Both the position numbers and the translations under genes were made by a program. A stretch of DNA of 64,000 bases from Pyrinomonadaceae bacterium (GTDB lineage Bacteria > Acidobacteriota > Blastocatellia > Pyrinomonadales > Pyrinomonadaceae): contig JAIBCC010000005.1 in assembly GCA_019694395.1 (NCBI GenBank), positions 147,863 through 211,862 of the forward strand, read 5' to 3'. The notes beneath the pieces were generated by a model that was given only the letters and a program-made list of their open reading frames with translations, was not told the origin of the DNA and searched no databases. Shown one piece after another: positions 43,956-52,018 of this stretch (position 1 is the stretch's first letter; each line of letters opens with the position of its first letter).

Positions 43956-45496
43956 CTTTTCCCCTTTGTCGGATCATCCCAATTATCTGTCCTAAATGGC
44001 GAACCAGGCAAACCCGAATCATTGGTCAAATTTGGATTTCGCGGGTTATTGTTAAAGGCATAACGAACCGCCTTTGGCGAAACAATTTTATCCGACCAAA
44101 CCTCAACCTTGTTTTTCCCGACAATTTTCGCCTCTGCCCAAATGAATTTCTGATCATAACCCGCTATCGCAAATTCGTTTAATTTATCGCCTTTTTTGAT
44201 TTTCAACCCCGTTCCGACATCATCAAAGGTGAGTTCGATTTTATTTCCTTTAATGACATAACTTTTCAAAACGGGCGAATTTGTCAATTTGAATTTATAA
44301 GCCTCTTTCAAAGCCCAACGAGACATTCGCAAACCGACATCAAGTTTATTTTTCGGGTGTATATCATTCGCTTCGCCAATGTCAATCGTCACGATTAAGC
44401 CTGTATTTACCGTATTCAAAGAAGTTCGCCGTTGGGCTTCGCGGATAAAACTCCAAGGCTCATCAACCGGCTCATCTTTTGGCGCGCGATAATTCGGAAG
44501 CTGAATAATTCCGAACGGAAAATTTCCCTCGCCCCATTTTTCGCGCCAACTGCGAATCATTACAGGCAATAAAATGTTATATTGCTCGGCTCGGGCTTCG
44601 TTCGATTCGCCTTGATACCAAATAGCCCCCTTGATAGCAAAAGGCATCAGCGGCGCGATCATTCCGTCATAGATCGAAGCGGCGACACGATAATCACGCA
44701 ACGCATCGGGAACTCCCGGCGATGGCGATGGACGTGCTCCGGCGGCTTTTTGTTTTTCGGATTCAACTTTCCATTTGGCAATCGCTTCATCATAATCTTT
44801 TTGCACCTTCGGGCGTTCTTCGTCCCAAATTTTCGTTCTTTCAACCGTAATCGCCAAATCAGGATTTGCTTTCAAATATTCAACCGGAGTCCATGCTTCG
44901 GCTTGCGAACCGCCCCAACTCGAATTTATCAAGCCAATCGGAACTTTCAATTTTTCCTGTAAATCAACGCCAAAATAATATCCGGCGGCAGAAAACTCTT
45001 TTACCGATTCAGGCGTGCAGTTTAACCATTCTGCCATTTTTCCAGTCCGTTTTTTGTAACCAACTATACGGCTGACATTAAAAAGTCGAATGTTCGGATG
45101 AGTTGCTTTGGATTGGACTTCTTCACCGTTGGCGGTTTCACGCAAGAGTCGCTGCATATTCGATTGTCCGGCGACCAGCCAAACTTCACCGATCAAAATA
45201 TCTTTCAGTTCAATCTTATTTTTGCCCTGAATAGTCAAGGTTTGTGCCTCAAAAGTTGCTTTCAAAGGCTTTAAATCAACCCGCCATTTTCCGTTGGAAT
45301 CGGCAACAACAGTCAGTTTTTGCTTTTGAAAACTTACTACAACTGTTTCTCCAACATCCGCAGTTCCCCAGACCGGAACTTTTTGGTTTTGCTGTAAAAC
45401 CATTGAACTAGCCAAAACATCGGGCAGTTTGACATCTGCAAAAATGTTTAAGTTGAATAAAATTAATACAGAAATTAGATAAAAAATTTGCTTCAT
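43952..45496 (-). CDS. Secreted sialate-O-acetylesterase-like esterase (SASA/CE20-type)
   Basis: A 514-residue secreted SGNH-type esterase. Leader KQIFYLISVLILFNLNIFAD, then a small beta-domain (VPVWGTADVGETVVVSF), then the esterase body with WLVAGQSNMQ (nucleophile Ser), INSSWGGSQAEAW, WYQGESNEARAEQY and a C-terminal GLIVTIDIGEANDIHPKNK carrying the probable Asp-His pair. Proteins of this type remove acetyl groups from sialic acid, xylan or pectin; in this setting acetylated pectin or its side chains are likelier than sialic acid. It follows GH140 by 3 bases and ends in an A-rich repeat. Confidence 0.82.
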   Translation of the reverse strand: MKQIFYLISVLILFNLNIFADVKLPDVLASSMVLQQNQKVPVWGTADVGETVVVSFQKQKLTVVADSNGKWRVDLKPLKATFEAQTLTIQGKNKIELKDILIGEVWLVAGQSNMQRLLRETANGEEVQSKATHPNIRLFNVSRIVGYKKRTGKMAEWLNCTPESVKEFSAAGYYFGVDLQEKLKVPIGLINSSWGGSQAEAWTPVEYLKANPDLAITVERTKIWDEERPKVQKDYDEAIAKWKVESEKQKAAGARPSPSPGVPDALRDYRVAASIYDGMIAPLMPFAIKGAIWYQGESNEARAEQYNILLPVMIRSWREKWGEGNFPFGIIQLPNYRAPKDEPVDEPWSFIREAQRRTSLNTVNTGLIVTIDIGEANDIHPKNKLDVGLRMSRWALKEAYKFKLTNSPVLKSYVIKGNKIELTFDDVGTGLKIKKGDKLNEFAIAGYDQKFIWAEAKIVGKNKVEVWSDKIVSPKAVRYAFNNNPRNPNLTNDSGLPGSPFRTDNWDDPTKGKR

Positions 45497-45499
45497 ACA

Positions 45500-46864
45500 C
45501 TATTTCTCCAATATTAAAACCCAATCATTTCCGCCTTTTTTATCACTTGGCGGACTAAAGGTTTGAACGCCTTGATTCGGAATTACATTTTTGGCTGAAT
45601 ATGTTCCATCCGTTGGATTTAACCAATAAAAAGTTATTTTAGAGTCTTTCAAAAAGCCCATTTTTACATTAATTCCGCGTCCCGTGTAAGTGTAGAAAAA
45701 CACGTAGTTTTTGCCCTTCGTTGCGGCGATGTAATTGTATTTTTCGCCTTGATTTGCAACTAATTCGTTTGCCGGAACTCTTTCAAAATAAGGTTTGGAA
45801 AGCATCAATTTTTTCAAAAAAAGCATTTGATTCGCGCCTTTTGAATTGATACTTTCCCGCCAATCTATTTCCACGCCGTAAGCCGGATTCGGTTCACCTT
45901 TTTTGTAAAATTGCATAACCGAATTTTCGCCGTAGGTAAATCCTGCGCCGCCCGCAAAAACGCTCCAATAGGCGTAGCGGCGAACGTCCGCATCAGTCCA
46001 ACGCGTTTGTTTCGGGTCGTGCAACCCTTGCGGAATATTTTCGTATGAAGGCTCACCGTCTAATGTCGGTTTAATTGGTTTCAAAGCATAATCATTGTCC
46101 ACATATCGCCAATTATCTTCGCCGAAATGATGTTTTTCGTCTGGCGAAATATCCTGAGCGTAATTGCGATGACCGCTTTGAAACATATTAAAATCAAGCC
46201 AATTTTCGTTGTGAAAAAATTCCGAAGACATCGTGCGTCCACGCGGATGAAATGTGATGAGATGATTTTTGTCATTTGCTTTTAATGTTTTACCGATGAT
46301 GTTCCAGATATTTTGATGGTCCTCCCCGCGCAGATCGCCGCCGTTCAACCAAATGATATTCCGTTTATTTTTGAAACGATTGGCAAGAAATTCCGCATAA
46401 CTTTTCGCTTGCGATTCATTCAGCAAATCCGCTTTGACATTGCTTCCCCAAATAAGAACTAAAGCCATATACATCTTCCGTTTAGCGGCTTCATCAATTA
46501 CCCATTCAACATGATCCCAATAATCGTATTCAGTCGGATTTTGGAAATTGTTGCCTTTTGTAACAATCCGCTTGGAAACATCTGTTCCTTCAATTGCTTT
46601 ATCCCCATAAGCATTTGTCGGATTTTTCAAATCGTGCAGAAGCATTACTTGAATTGCATTGAAACCTTGTTTTTTCCGCGTCTCCAAATAATTTATCGTT
46701 TCCTCACGAGTGCATTTTTTGAGTAAAAGCCAAGCTGTATCGCCCAGCCAAAAGAAAGGTTTGTTATTTTCGGTGAAGAATCGTCCGTTCGGCGAAATTT
46801 TTAATGATTGAGCTGAAAGATTCAAGCCAAACAGAAAAATAAAAATGACCGCAATTTTTTTCAT
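45500..46864 (-). CDS. DUF4038 glycoside hydrolase, GH140 (apiosidase-like)
   Basis: A 454-residue secreted TIM-barrel protein. Leader KKIAVIFIFLFGLNLSAQ; the DUF4038 signature PFFWLGDTAWLLLKK, YLETRKKQGFNAIQVML, then IIWLNGGDLRGED (probable acid/base region), NMFQSGHR and PTLDGEPSYENI (probable nucleophile Glu). The C-terminal 90 residues form a beta-sandwich common in the family. GH140 includes endo-apiosidases of rhamnogalacturonan II, so apiose-bearing side chains may be attacked; other activities cannot be excluded. The ATG at 46864 shares one base with the upstream stop. Confidence 0.82.
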   Translation of the reverse strand: MKKIAVIFIFLFGLNLSAQSLKISPNGRFFTENNKPFFWLGDTAWLLLKKCTREETINYLETRKKQGFNAIQVMLLHDLKNPTNAYGDKAIEGTDVSKRIVTKGNNFQNPTEYDYWDHVEWVIDEAAKRKMYMALVLIWGSNVKADLLNESQAKSYAEFLANRFKNKRNIIWLNGGDLRGEDHQNIWNIIGKTLKANDKNHLITFHPRGRTMSSEFFHNENWLDFNMFQSGHRNYAQDISPDEKHHFGEDNWRYVDNDYALKPIKPTLDGEPSYENIPQGLHDPKQTRWTDADVRRYAYWSVFAGGAGFTYGENSVMQFYKKGEPNPAYGVEIDWRESINSKGANQMLFLKKLMLSKPYFERVPANELVANQGEKYNYIAATKGKNYVFFYTYTGRGINVKMGFLKDSKITFYWLNPTDGTYSAKNVIPNQGVQTFSPPSDKKGGNDWVLILEK

Positions 46865-48237
46865 CAGTATTTTCGCTTTAACCACGATTCAGGCAAATGA
46901 ATGATGCAAATGTCCATCGCTTTACCGTCGGGCGAAAGCATCGCGGATTGAATTTCAATTTTTGTTCCGTCAGGACTCATCGTCGGATGGGGATGGTCGG
47001 CGGCAGTTGTTTTATGTCCGGTCGAAAGCATAATCATTTCGTGAGTGTGGCGGTCGATCAGGTAAATACTGCGTGAAAAATCATCGCCAACCGCCCAACG
47101 CCCATCTGATGAACCGTTGACGTGCCAGAGTCCGCTGCCCGATGGGGTTTGCCCGACAATCGTCATTTCCCGTGTCCGCAAATTAACGATTCCTAATCCC
47201 GTCGGCTTTTCTCGCGTTCCCGATGGTCCCCAAGCAGGGTCTTGTCCCGGATTTGCTCCGCTGACCTGAGTTCCTTCGGCGACTTTGACCGTGCTGCCCG
47301 GAATTTGGCGGTGTCCCATAATGGCAATGGCAACCTCGTCTTTGGAAAAAACCGCTTCGTGTGTTATCCATTCAAACTCGGATTCGGGATAAAGCGGACG
47401 CAACCCGCTGCCGTCTGATTTGACCGTCCAGGTTCTTTGCGGAGACTTTCCACCCGTTTCCCAACAAAAAACGATTTCGCCCGGAACCCATGGATTCGTT
47501 TGAATATGTCCGATTTGAAATCCAACCGAAATAACGTGTTTATACTCACCGGTTTTAATATTCATCGCACCGATTCCCGAAGGTCCTGCGCCCATATTTC
47601 GCGGTCCGAAATTTGCTTCGATTTTCGCATTCGGCGGCAAATGACGTTGCGATTCATCTTTTCCCAAACGAAAATAAACCCATTCTTCATCGCCATCCAG
47701 AGCCATATCACCGCCTGCTCCGATCTCGGGTGAAGTTTTTCCGCAAACTCTTTGGTATTCATCTGCCGATTTAACGTTTTTTGCCTTTGCATCAGAAAAA
47801 AGTTTGGCAAGATCAACCTCGACAATTTCAAGTGAAGGCGGATTTCGGCGGGTATTCGGGTCGGTTTGAGCAGTTCCTTTCGGAATCCGCATAAAATATA
47901 ACTTCATTGATTTTCGGGCAACATTTAGCATTCCAACGTAGCCGCCTTCGGTCACTTGGATAATTTCGCCGGATTCTTCATTAACCGCAAAGGCTTCGCC
48001 GCGCACTCGATCCGAACGAAAGATCAACCATTTTCCATCCGCAGTCCATTGATTGTGCGTCTGGTAAATTTTGGAGTCGTTGACCGGCGAACTGGTCAAA
48101 AAAGTCAGCATTGTTCCTGTCACTTCGTCCTTAACCACTTTTTTTTCGGATGGAAAGACTCTGCCGATTTGCGCGTTAGTTAAACTTGGGAAAAATAGAA
48201 AGAGATTTAAAAATAAAAGCGTAATTATTTTTTTCAT
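46864..48237 (-). CDS. Oligogalacturonate lyase-like propeller (PL22), exported
   Basis: PL22 enzymes cut unsaturated and short oligogalacturonides to monomers. The 457-residue seven-bladed propeller has QTHNQWTADGKWLIFRSDR, QIGHIQTNPWVPGEIVFCWE, EFEWITHEAVFSKDE and DHPHPTMSPDGTKI, where His residues bind manganese in known OGL. It begins KKIITLLFLNLFLFFPSLTNAQ, a Sec leader, so it acts outside the cytoplasm, whereas classical OGL is cytoplasmic. The ATG at 48237 is preferred over 48252. It sits between an esterase and GH140. Confidence 0.87.
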   Translation of the reverse strand: MKKIITLLFLNLFLFFPSLTNAQIGRVFPSEKKVVKDEVTGTMLTFLTSSPVNDSKIYQTHNQWTADGKWLIFRSDRVRGEAFAVNEESGEIIQVTEGGYVGMLNVARKSMKLYFMRIPKGTAQTDPNTRRNPPSLEIVEVDLAKLFSDAKAKNVKSADEYQRVCGKTSPEIGAGGDMALDGDEEWVYFRLGKDESQRHLPPNAKIEANFGPRNMGAGPSGIGAMNIKTGEYKHVISVGFQIGHIQTNPWVPGEIVFCWETGGKSPQRTWTVKSDGSGLRPLYPESEFEWITHEAVFSKDEVAIAIMGHRQIPGSTVKVAEGTQVSGANPGQDPAWGPSGTREKPTGLGIVNLRTREMTIVGQTPSGSGLWHVNGSSDGRWAVGDDFSRSIYLIDRHTHEMIMLSTGHKTTAADHPHPTMSPDGTKIEIQSAMLSPDGKAMDICIIHLPESWLKRKY

Positions 48238-48255
48238 AGTATAAAATCCCACACA

Positions 48256-49143
48256 TTATTTAATGATATTCTTTTGCAGCCATTCCGCCGCATCTTTTGT
48301 CCATCTTCCCGCTTCTTTATCCGAACGCAATCCGTAACCGTGTCCGCCCGTTTGATAGAACAGAAATGTATGTTTTATCTTCCCTTCGGTTAAAGCCGCC
48401 TCGTAAATTTTTGTTCCCAAAATAAAAGTTTTATCGTCTTCGTTGTGGACGATTAAAGTAAGTGGAATTTTAGCTTTAAGATTTAATTCGGACGCAATTT
48501 TTCCCTCTTTTTCCAAATAGGCGGGATAAACCAGAATGACGAAATCGGGACGACAACTCGTTTTATCAATTGCATCCATCGGCGAATATGAACGCGAGTC
48601 AAACAAATTGCTGGCTTTAGCCGCCAAATGTCCGCCTGCCGAAAAGCCGATCACGCCGATTTTTTTCGGATTGACATTCCATTTTTTCGCGTTGATTCGC
48701 GTCAAACTTAAAGCTCTCTGCAAATCCTGAAAAGCTCCATCCCGATTTTTCGGTGTTCGGTATTTTAAAACCAAAGCCGTGATGCCAAGCGAATTGAGCC
48801 ATTCGGCAACTTCAACGCCTTCTTTGTTGTATGTGACGTAATTGTAACCACCGCCGGGACAGATAATTACAGCCGGAGCGTTTTGGTTTTTGGCAGGAAA
48901 AATTGAAAGCGTCGAATGGCTGATATTGGTAATGCGCTGAACTCCGTCACCTTTCTCAGGCATATCGGCTTCGGGTTCGCTTGCCGCATCTCCTGGCATT
49001 TTGCCTTCCGTCCAAACGTCAATAACTTGAGTTGGTTTGGTTGTTCCACCAAAAGTTTGCGAAAAAGTAATCTGTGTCGAAAGAGCAACCAAGAACAAAA
49101 TAGTGATTACTTGAATTGGTGAATTTGTGCGTCTTTTTATCAT
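48256..49143 (-). CDS. Secreted alpha/beta-hydrolase acetylesterase
   Basis: A 295-residue protein with leader (IKRRTNSPIQVITILFLVAL) and the BD-FAE/Axe-like alpha/beta-hydrolase fold. The oxyanion segment IICPGGGYNYVTYNKEG, nucleophile elbow VIGFSAGGHLAAK, acidic residue in VHNEDDKTF, and His in FYQTGGHGYGL are visible. It probably removes acetyl groups from pectin or hemicellulose. The ATG at 49143 is chosen; the longer frame to 49215 would translate the GGGCGA hairpin spacer. Confidence 0.83.
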   Translation of the reverse strand: MIKRRTNSPIQVITILFLVALSTQITFSQTFGGTTKPTQVIDVWTEGKMPGDAASEPEADMPEKGDGVQRITNISHSTLSIFPAKNQNAPAVIICPGGGYNYVTYNKEGVEVAEWLNSLGITALVLKYRTPKNRDGAFQDLQRALSLTRINAKKWNVNPKKIGVIGFSAGGHLAAKASNLFDSRSYSPMDAIDKTSCRPDFVILVYPAYLEKEGKIASELNLKAKIPLTLIVHNEDDKTFILGTKIYEAALTEGKIKHTFLFYQTGGHGYGLRSDKEAGRWTKDAAEWLQKNIIK

Positions 49144-49171
49144 TAATTTATTTGTTGCAAAAACAATGTAG

Positions 49172-49193
49172 GGGCGATGGCTTGTCCTCGCCC
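49172..49193. repeat. Intercistronic hairpin GGGCGA-N10-TCGCCC
   Basis: Six-base perfect arms with flanking GGTAG/CGTTC, in the 87-base gap between GH127 and the esterase. Shorter than the other spacer elements but in the same position. Confidence 0.6.
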
Positions 49194-49230
49194 GTTCATG
49201 TTGGTTTTTACTCAAGTTTCTACATTTTTT

Positions 49231-51129
49231 CTACTCCGCATCCCAATAAACCGTCATTCGTTGATGTTGCGAGCGGAAAAGCGGCACAAGCGTGATGTCT
49301 TCGCCGTTTGAGCCGATGGCTTTAAAAGTCAATTTGTCGCCTTTGACGGATTTAACCCAATCTTCCAAAGGTCGGTTAATATCTTTTAATTTCGGCAGTT
49401 TCGGCAAAGGAAGTTTCCAGCCGTCACTTCCTTCTTGTCCGTAAGGTCCTTCAGCCGGGAAGTTATCAGTTCCGAAAATGCCAGCCAAGACAATCGGACC
49501 ATATAAAAGGGCAACACGATTCGGATTATCGGGCGTTTTTTCGATTCGCAAACTGAACGGAAAATTTATCTCAACGACATCGCCTTTTTTCCACTTTCGG
49601 TCAATCGAAATGTAGCTTCCAGCTTTGTTTTCAAACGTAAAATCTTTACCGTTTATTGTAATTCTTACTCCTTTTTCAGCCCAAAATGGACGGCGAATTT
49701 GGAGCTTTAAATTTGTGTTTTTAACTTTGTCGAAATTGATTCTAACCGCCTGTTCATCAGGGAATTTGGTTTCCTGACGAATGACAAAACCTTTTTCTTT
49801 CCAATTCAAAACCGTAGGAATGAAAAGATTGACGAAAAGCTCTTTATCATTGTGAAAATAGATAGAATCGTTGTATTTAACGTGATTTTCAAAACCCGTT
49901 CCGGTGCAGCACCAAAATGAATTTTCGAGAGTCGAAAACGGTTGAAAATATCCGCCGTAAAGACCAAGTTTGTAGCCGCCCAAACCGGTTTTCGGGTCTT
50001 GGCTGGTCAAAATTTGGTTGTAAAGAGCGCGTTCGTAATAATCAAAATATTCTGCTCGCGGATTCCATTCAAACAGATGCCGCGTCAGCTTTAACATATT
50101 GTAGGTATTACAGGTTTCGGTCATTGAACCTGACATTCTTTTTGCCAGTTCATCGCGTTTTCCGAAAACTTCGCGGTCGCTGTTTCCGCCATTAACGTAG
50201 GTGTAATGATGAACGACTTCGTTCCAAAAAACGTTGGAAATTTTTTGCCCTTTTTCGTCGCCTTCAACTTCATACATCCGAGCCGTTCCAAGTATTTTAG
50301 GGACTTGCGTATTCGCGTGCAAGCCTTCCAATATCTGATAATTCCCGTCTGCCAATGGATTCAAAACCGCCTTGTGATAAAAACGTTCGGATAATTTCAA
50401 ATACTTTTTGTCGCCGGTTCTTTCTGCCAGATCAATCAATGCTTCGAGCATCCCGCCGTGTTCGACCGAAAGGATTTTTTGAATCTGTTCATCGTTCAAA
50501 TCCTTGGTGAATTTGTCAGCCCAATCCGCTAATTTAGTGACAACCTCCAACGCTTTTTTGCTTTTTGCAAATTCATTCGCGTTCAGCAAGCCCTCGAAAA
50601 GTTTGTGCATTGTATACCAAGGCACCCACGAATCATCGAAATTATGGCGACCTTTGACAACAATATCGCCTTTGGAAAGCCGGGTAAAAATCTTTTTGCC
50701 ATTCGGAATTGCCGAAACATAACCGTCTGCGTCTTGTTTTTGACATTCCGCAAGCTCGTCAACAATATAATTTACCCGTTCCAAAAATCTTTTATCACCA
50801 CTCGAAGCGTAATACATCGCAATCGCCGAAAGATAATGTCCCAAAGTATGTCCGGCAATTCCCTGCGATTCCCAACCACCGTAGCGTTCGTCTTTTGGCT
50901 GCAAACCCGCATTTTCCCGAAAATTGTGCAATAGCCGGTCGGGTTTAATCTTTAGCAAAACTTCCGCGTCCAATTCCATCGCGTGTTTGAAAGGGCTGTC
51001 GAGCAGTTGAACTTGATTCAGTTGAAACGGATAAACTTTTGGTTTTATGGCGAATTGAGAAAAAACGAGATTTGCATTGAGCAAAATCAGAAACACGACA
51101 ATTAGCGAATAAAAACTTTTTCTCATCAT
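49231..51129 (-). CDS. Beta-L-arabinofuranosidase-like GH127
   Basis: A 632-residue secreted alpha/alpha-barrel protein. GH127 (former DUF1680) landmarks: LLDSPFKHAMELD, GGWESQGIAGHTLGHYLSAIAMYY, the zinc-ligand SMTETCNTYNMLKL and FWCCTGTGFENHVKY, whose paired Cys include the nucleophile in HypBA1. The C-terminal half has beta-sandwich domains. It would release beta-L-arabinose, a residue of rhamnogalacturonan II and extensins. GGAGG lies 10 bases before the ATG at 51129, which overlaps the upstream stop by 4 bases. Confidence 0.9.
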   Translation of the reverse strand: MMRKSFYSLIVVFLILLNANLVFSQFAIKPKVYPFQLNQVQLLDSPFKHAMELDAEVLLKIKPDRLLHNFRENAGLQPKDERYGGWESQGIAGHTLGHYLSAIAMYYASSGDKRFLERVNYIVDELAECQKQDADGYVSAIPNGKKIFTRLSKGDIVVKGRHNFDDSWVPWYTMHKLFEGLLNANEFAKSKKALEVVTKLADWADKFTKDLNDEQIQKILSVEHGGMLEALIDLAERTGDKKYLKLSERFYHKAVLNPLADGNYQILEGLHANTQVPKILGTARMYEVEGDEKGQKISNVFWNEVVHHYTYVNGGNSDREVFGKRDELAKRMSGSMTETCNTYNMLKLTRHLFEWNPRAEYFDYYERALYNQILTSQDPKTGLGGYKLGLYGGYFQPFSTLENSFWCCTGTGFENHVKYNDSIYFHNDKELFVNLFIPTVLNWKEKGFVIRQETKFPDEQAVRINFDKVKNTNLKLQIRRPFWAEKGVRITINGKDFTFENKAGSYISIDRKWKKGDVVEINFPFSLRIEKTPDNPNRVALLYGPIVLAGIFGTDNFPAEGPYGQEGSDGWKLPLPKLPKLKDINRPLEDWVKSVKGDKLTFKAIGSNGEDITLVPLFRSQHQRMTVYWDAE

Positions 51130-51995
51130 TTTTTCTTCACCTCCCAAACTTTCAAATTGTCATAAGTAATCATCGAAACGCCTTCCATCGAACGCAGTCC
51201 GATGCGCCCTGCACCGAGCGGTTTTTCTGTATCATCCCATTTGAAAAGAGTTTTACCATCCATTTCGATTTCTATATGTCCGCCGAATTTCAAGATTCGG
51301 ATGTGATGAGGGACATCGGTTGCACCTGTGGTGAGACTTTTGCCTTCCGCAACAAGCACGAAACCCGGATTTTTTCGCATTCGATTGGTCAAGCTCTCAA
51401 CTTCGGTATTGCGGCTAAAATACGAATCGGAATAATTGGCAATCGCTCCGCTGTGGTAAGTTTTGTAATCAGCCATTCGTATTGGCAGACTCAAATCGAA
51501 AATATCTTCACCGTTTTTGCCTGTCGCACAGAAAAAAACGATAGTTAAACCGCTGGTCGAGCTATTCGGACTCATTTCGAATTCGATCAAAAGATTTTCG
51601 GGGAAAATCCGTTTGTTCCAAATGACTAGATGGGAGCGTTTGGCATCCTTGATTTGATTACCATTCGCATCGAACGGCAAAGGCGAAGCACGAAGTTTTC
51701 CGTCACGAACATTAACTCCCCCTAAACCTTCGGCAATCCATTCAGCTTTTGAATCGGGTTTTCCTGTGCGAATCCAGCTTCCATCGGCATTTTGCTTGAT
51801 AAAATTCTTCTCAAAAGCAATTTTCTGACTTTTGCTGAAATCGTTATCGTAAACTTTTTTCAGCTTATATTTTGAAACGTCAATCGGCGCATCAATGACG
51901 GGCGAAGTTTTAATGTTTTCATTCTGCGCGAATGCAGAAAACGAAAAAATCAAAATCATCAAAATCAAACAAATTTTCCACTTTCCGTTTTCCAT
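51126..51995 (-). CDS. Secreted DUF1961-like concanavalin-fold protein
   Basis: A 289-residue protein with leader KWKICLILMILIFSFSAFAQ. The rest is a beta-sandwich resembling DUF1961: LVIWNKRIFPENLLIEFEMSP, FFCATGKNGEDIFDL, RMADYKTYHSGAIANY, RMRKNPGFVLVAEG and IEIEMDGKTLFKWDD. Members are often found in polysaccharide clusters and may be lyases or binding proteins; function here is unknown. The start ATG (51995) lies inside a GGAAA-type repeat, so the first residues (MENGKWK) are repeat-coded. It is coupled to GH127. Confidence 0.75.
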   Translation of the reverse strand: MENGKWKICLILMILIFSFSAFAQNENIKTSPVIDAPIDVSKYKLKKVYDNDFSKSQKIAFEKNFIKQNADGSWIRTGKPDSKAEWIAEGLGGVNVRDGKLRASPLPFDANGNQIKDAKRSHLVIWNKRIFPENLLIEFEMSPNSSTSGLTIVFFCATGKNGEDIFDLSLPIRMADYKTYHSGAIANYSDSYFSRNTEVESLTNRMRKNPGFVLVAEGKSLTTGATDVPHHIRILKFGGHIEIEMDGKTLFKWDDTEKPLGAGRIGLRSMEGVSMITYDNLKVWEVKKK

Positions 51996-52018
51996 TTTCC
52001 GTTTCTTCAGTTTTTCCC
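51974..52018 (-). repeat. GGAAA-type short-period repeat over the DUF1961-like start
   Basis: Minus strand: GGGAAAAACTGAAGAAACGG then AAAATGGAAAACGGAAAGTG. It spans the PL4 stop (52007-52009) and the ATG at 51995; period about 8. Confidence 0.6.

Noticed and set aside
49144..49215. 24-codon extension of the acetylesterase
   Set aside because: It translates the GGGCGA hairpin spacer; the ATG at 49143 begins the leader.
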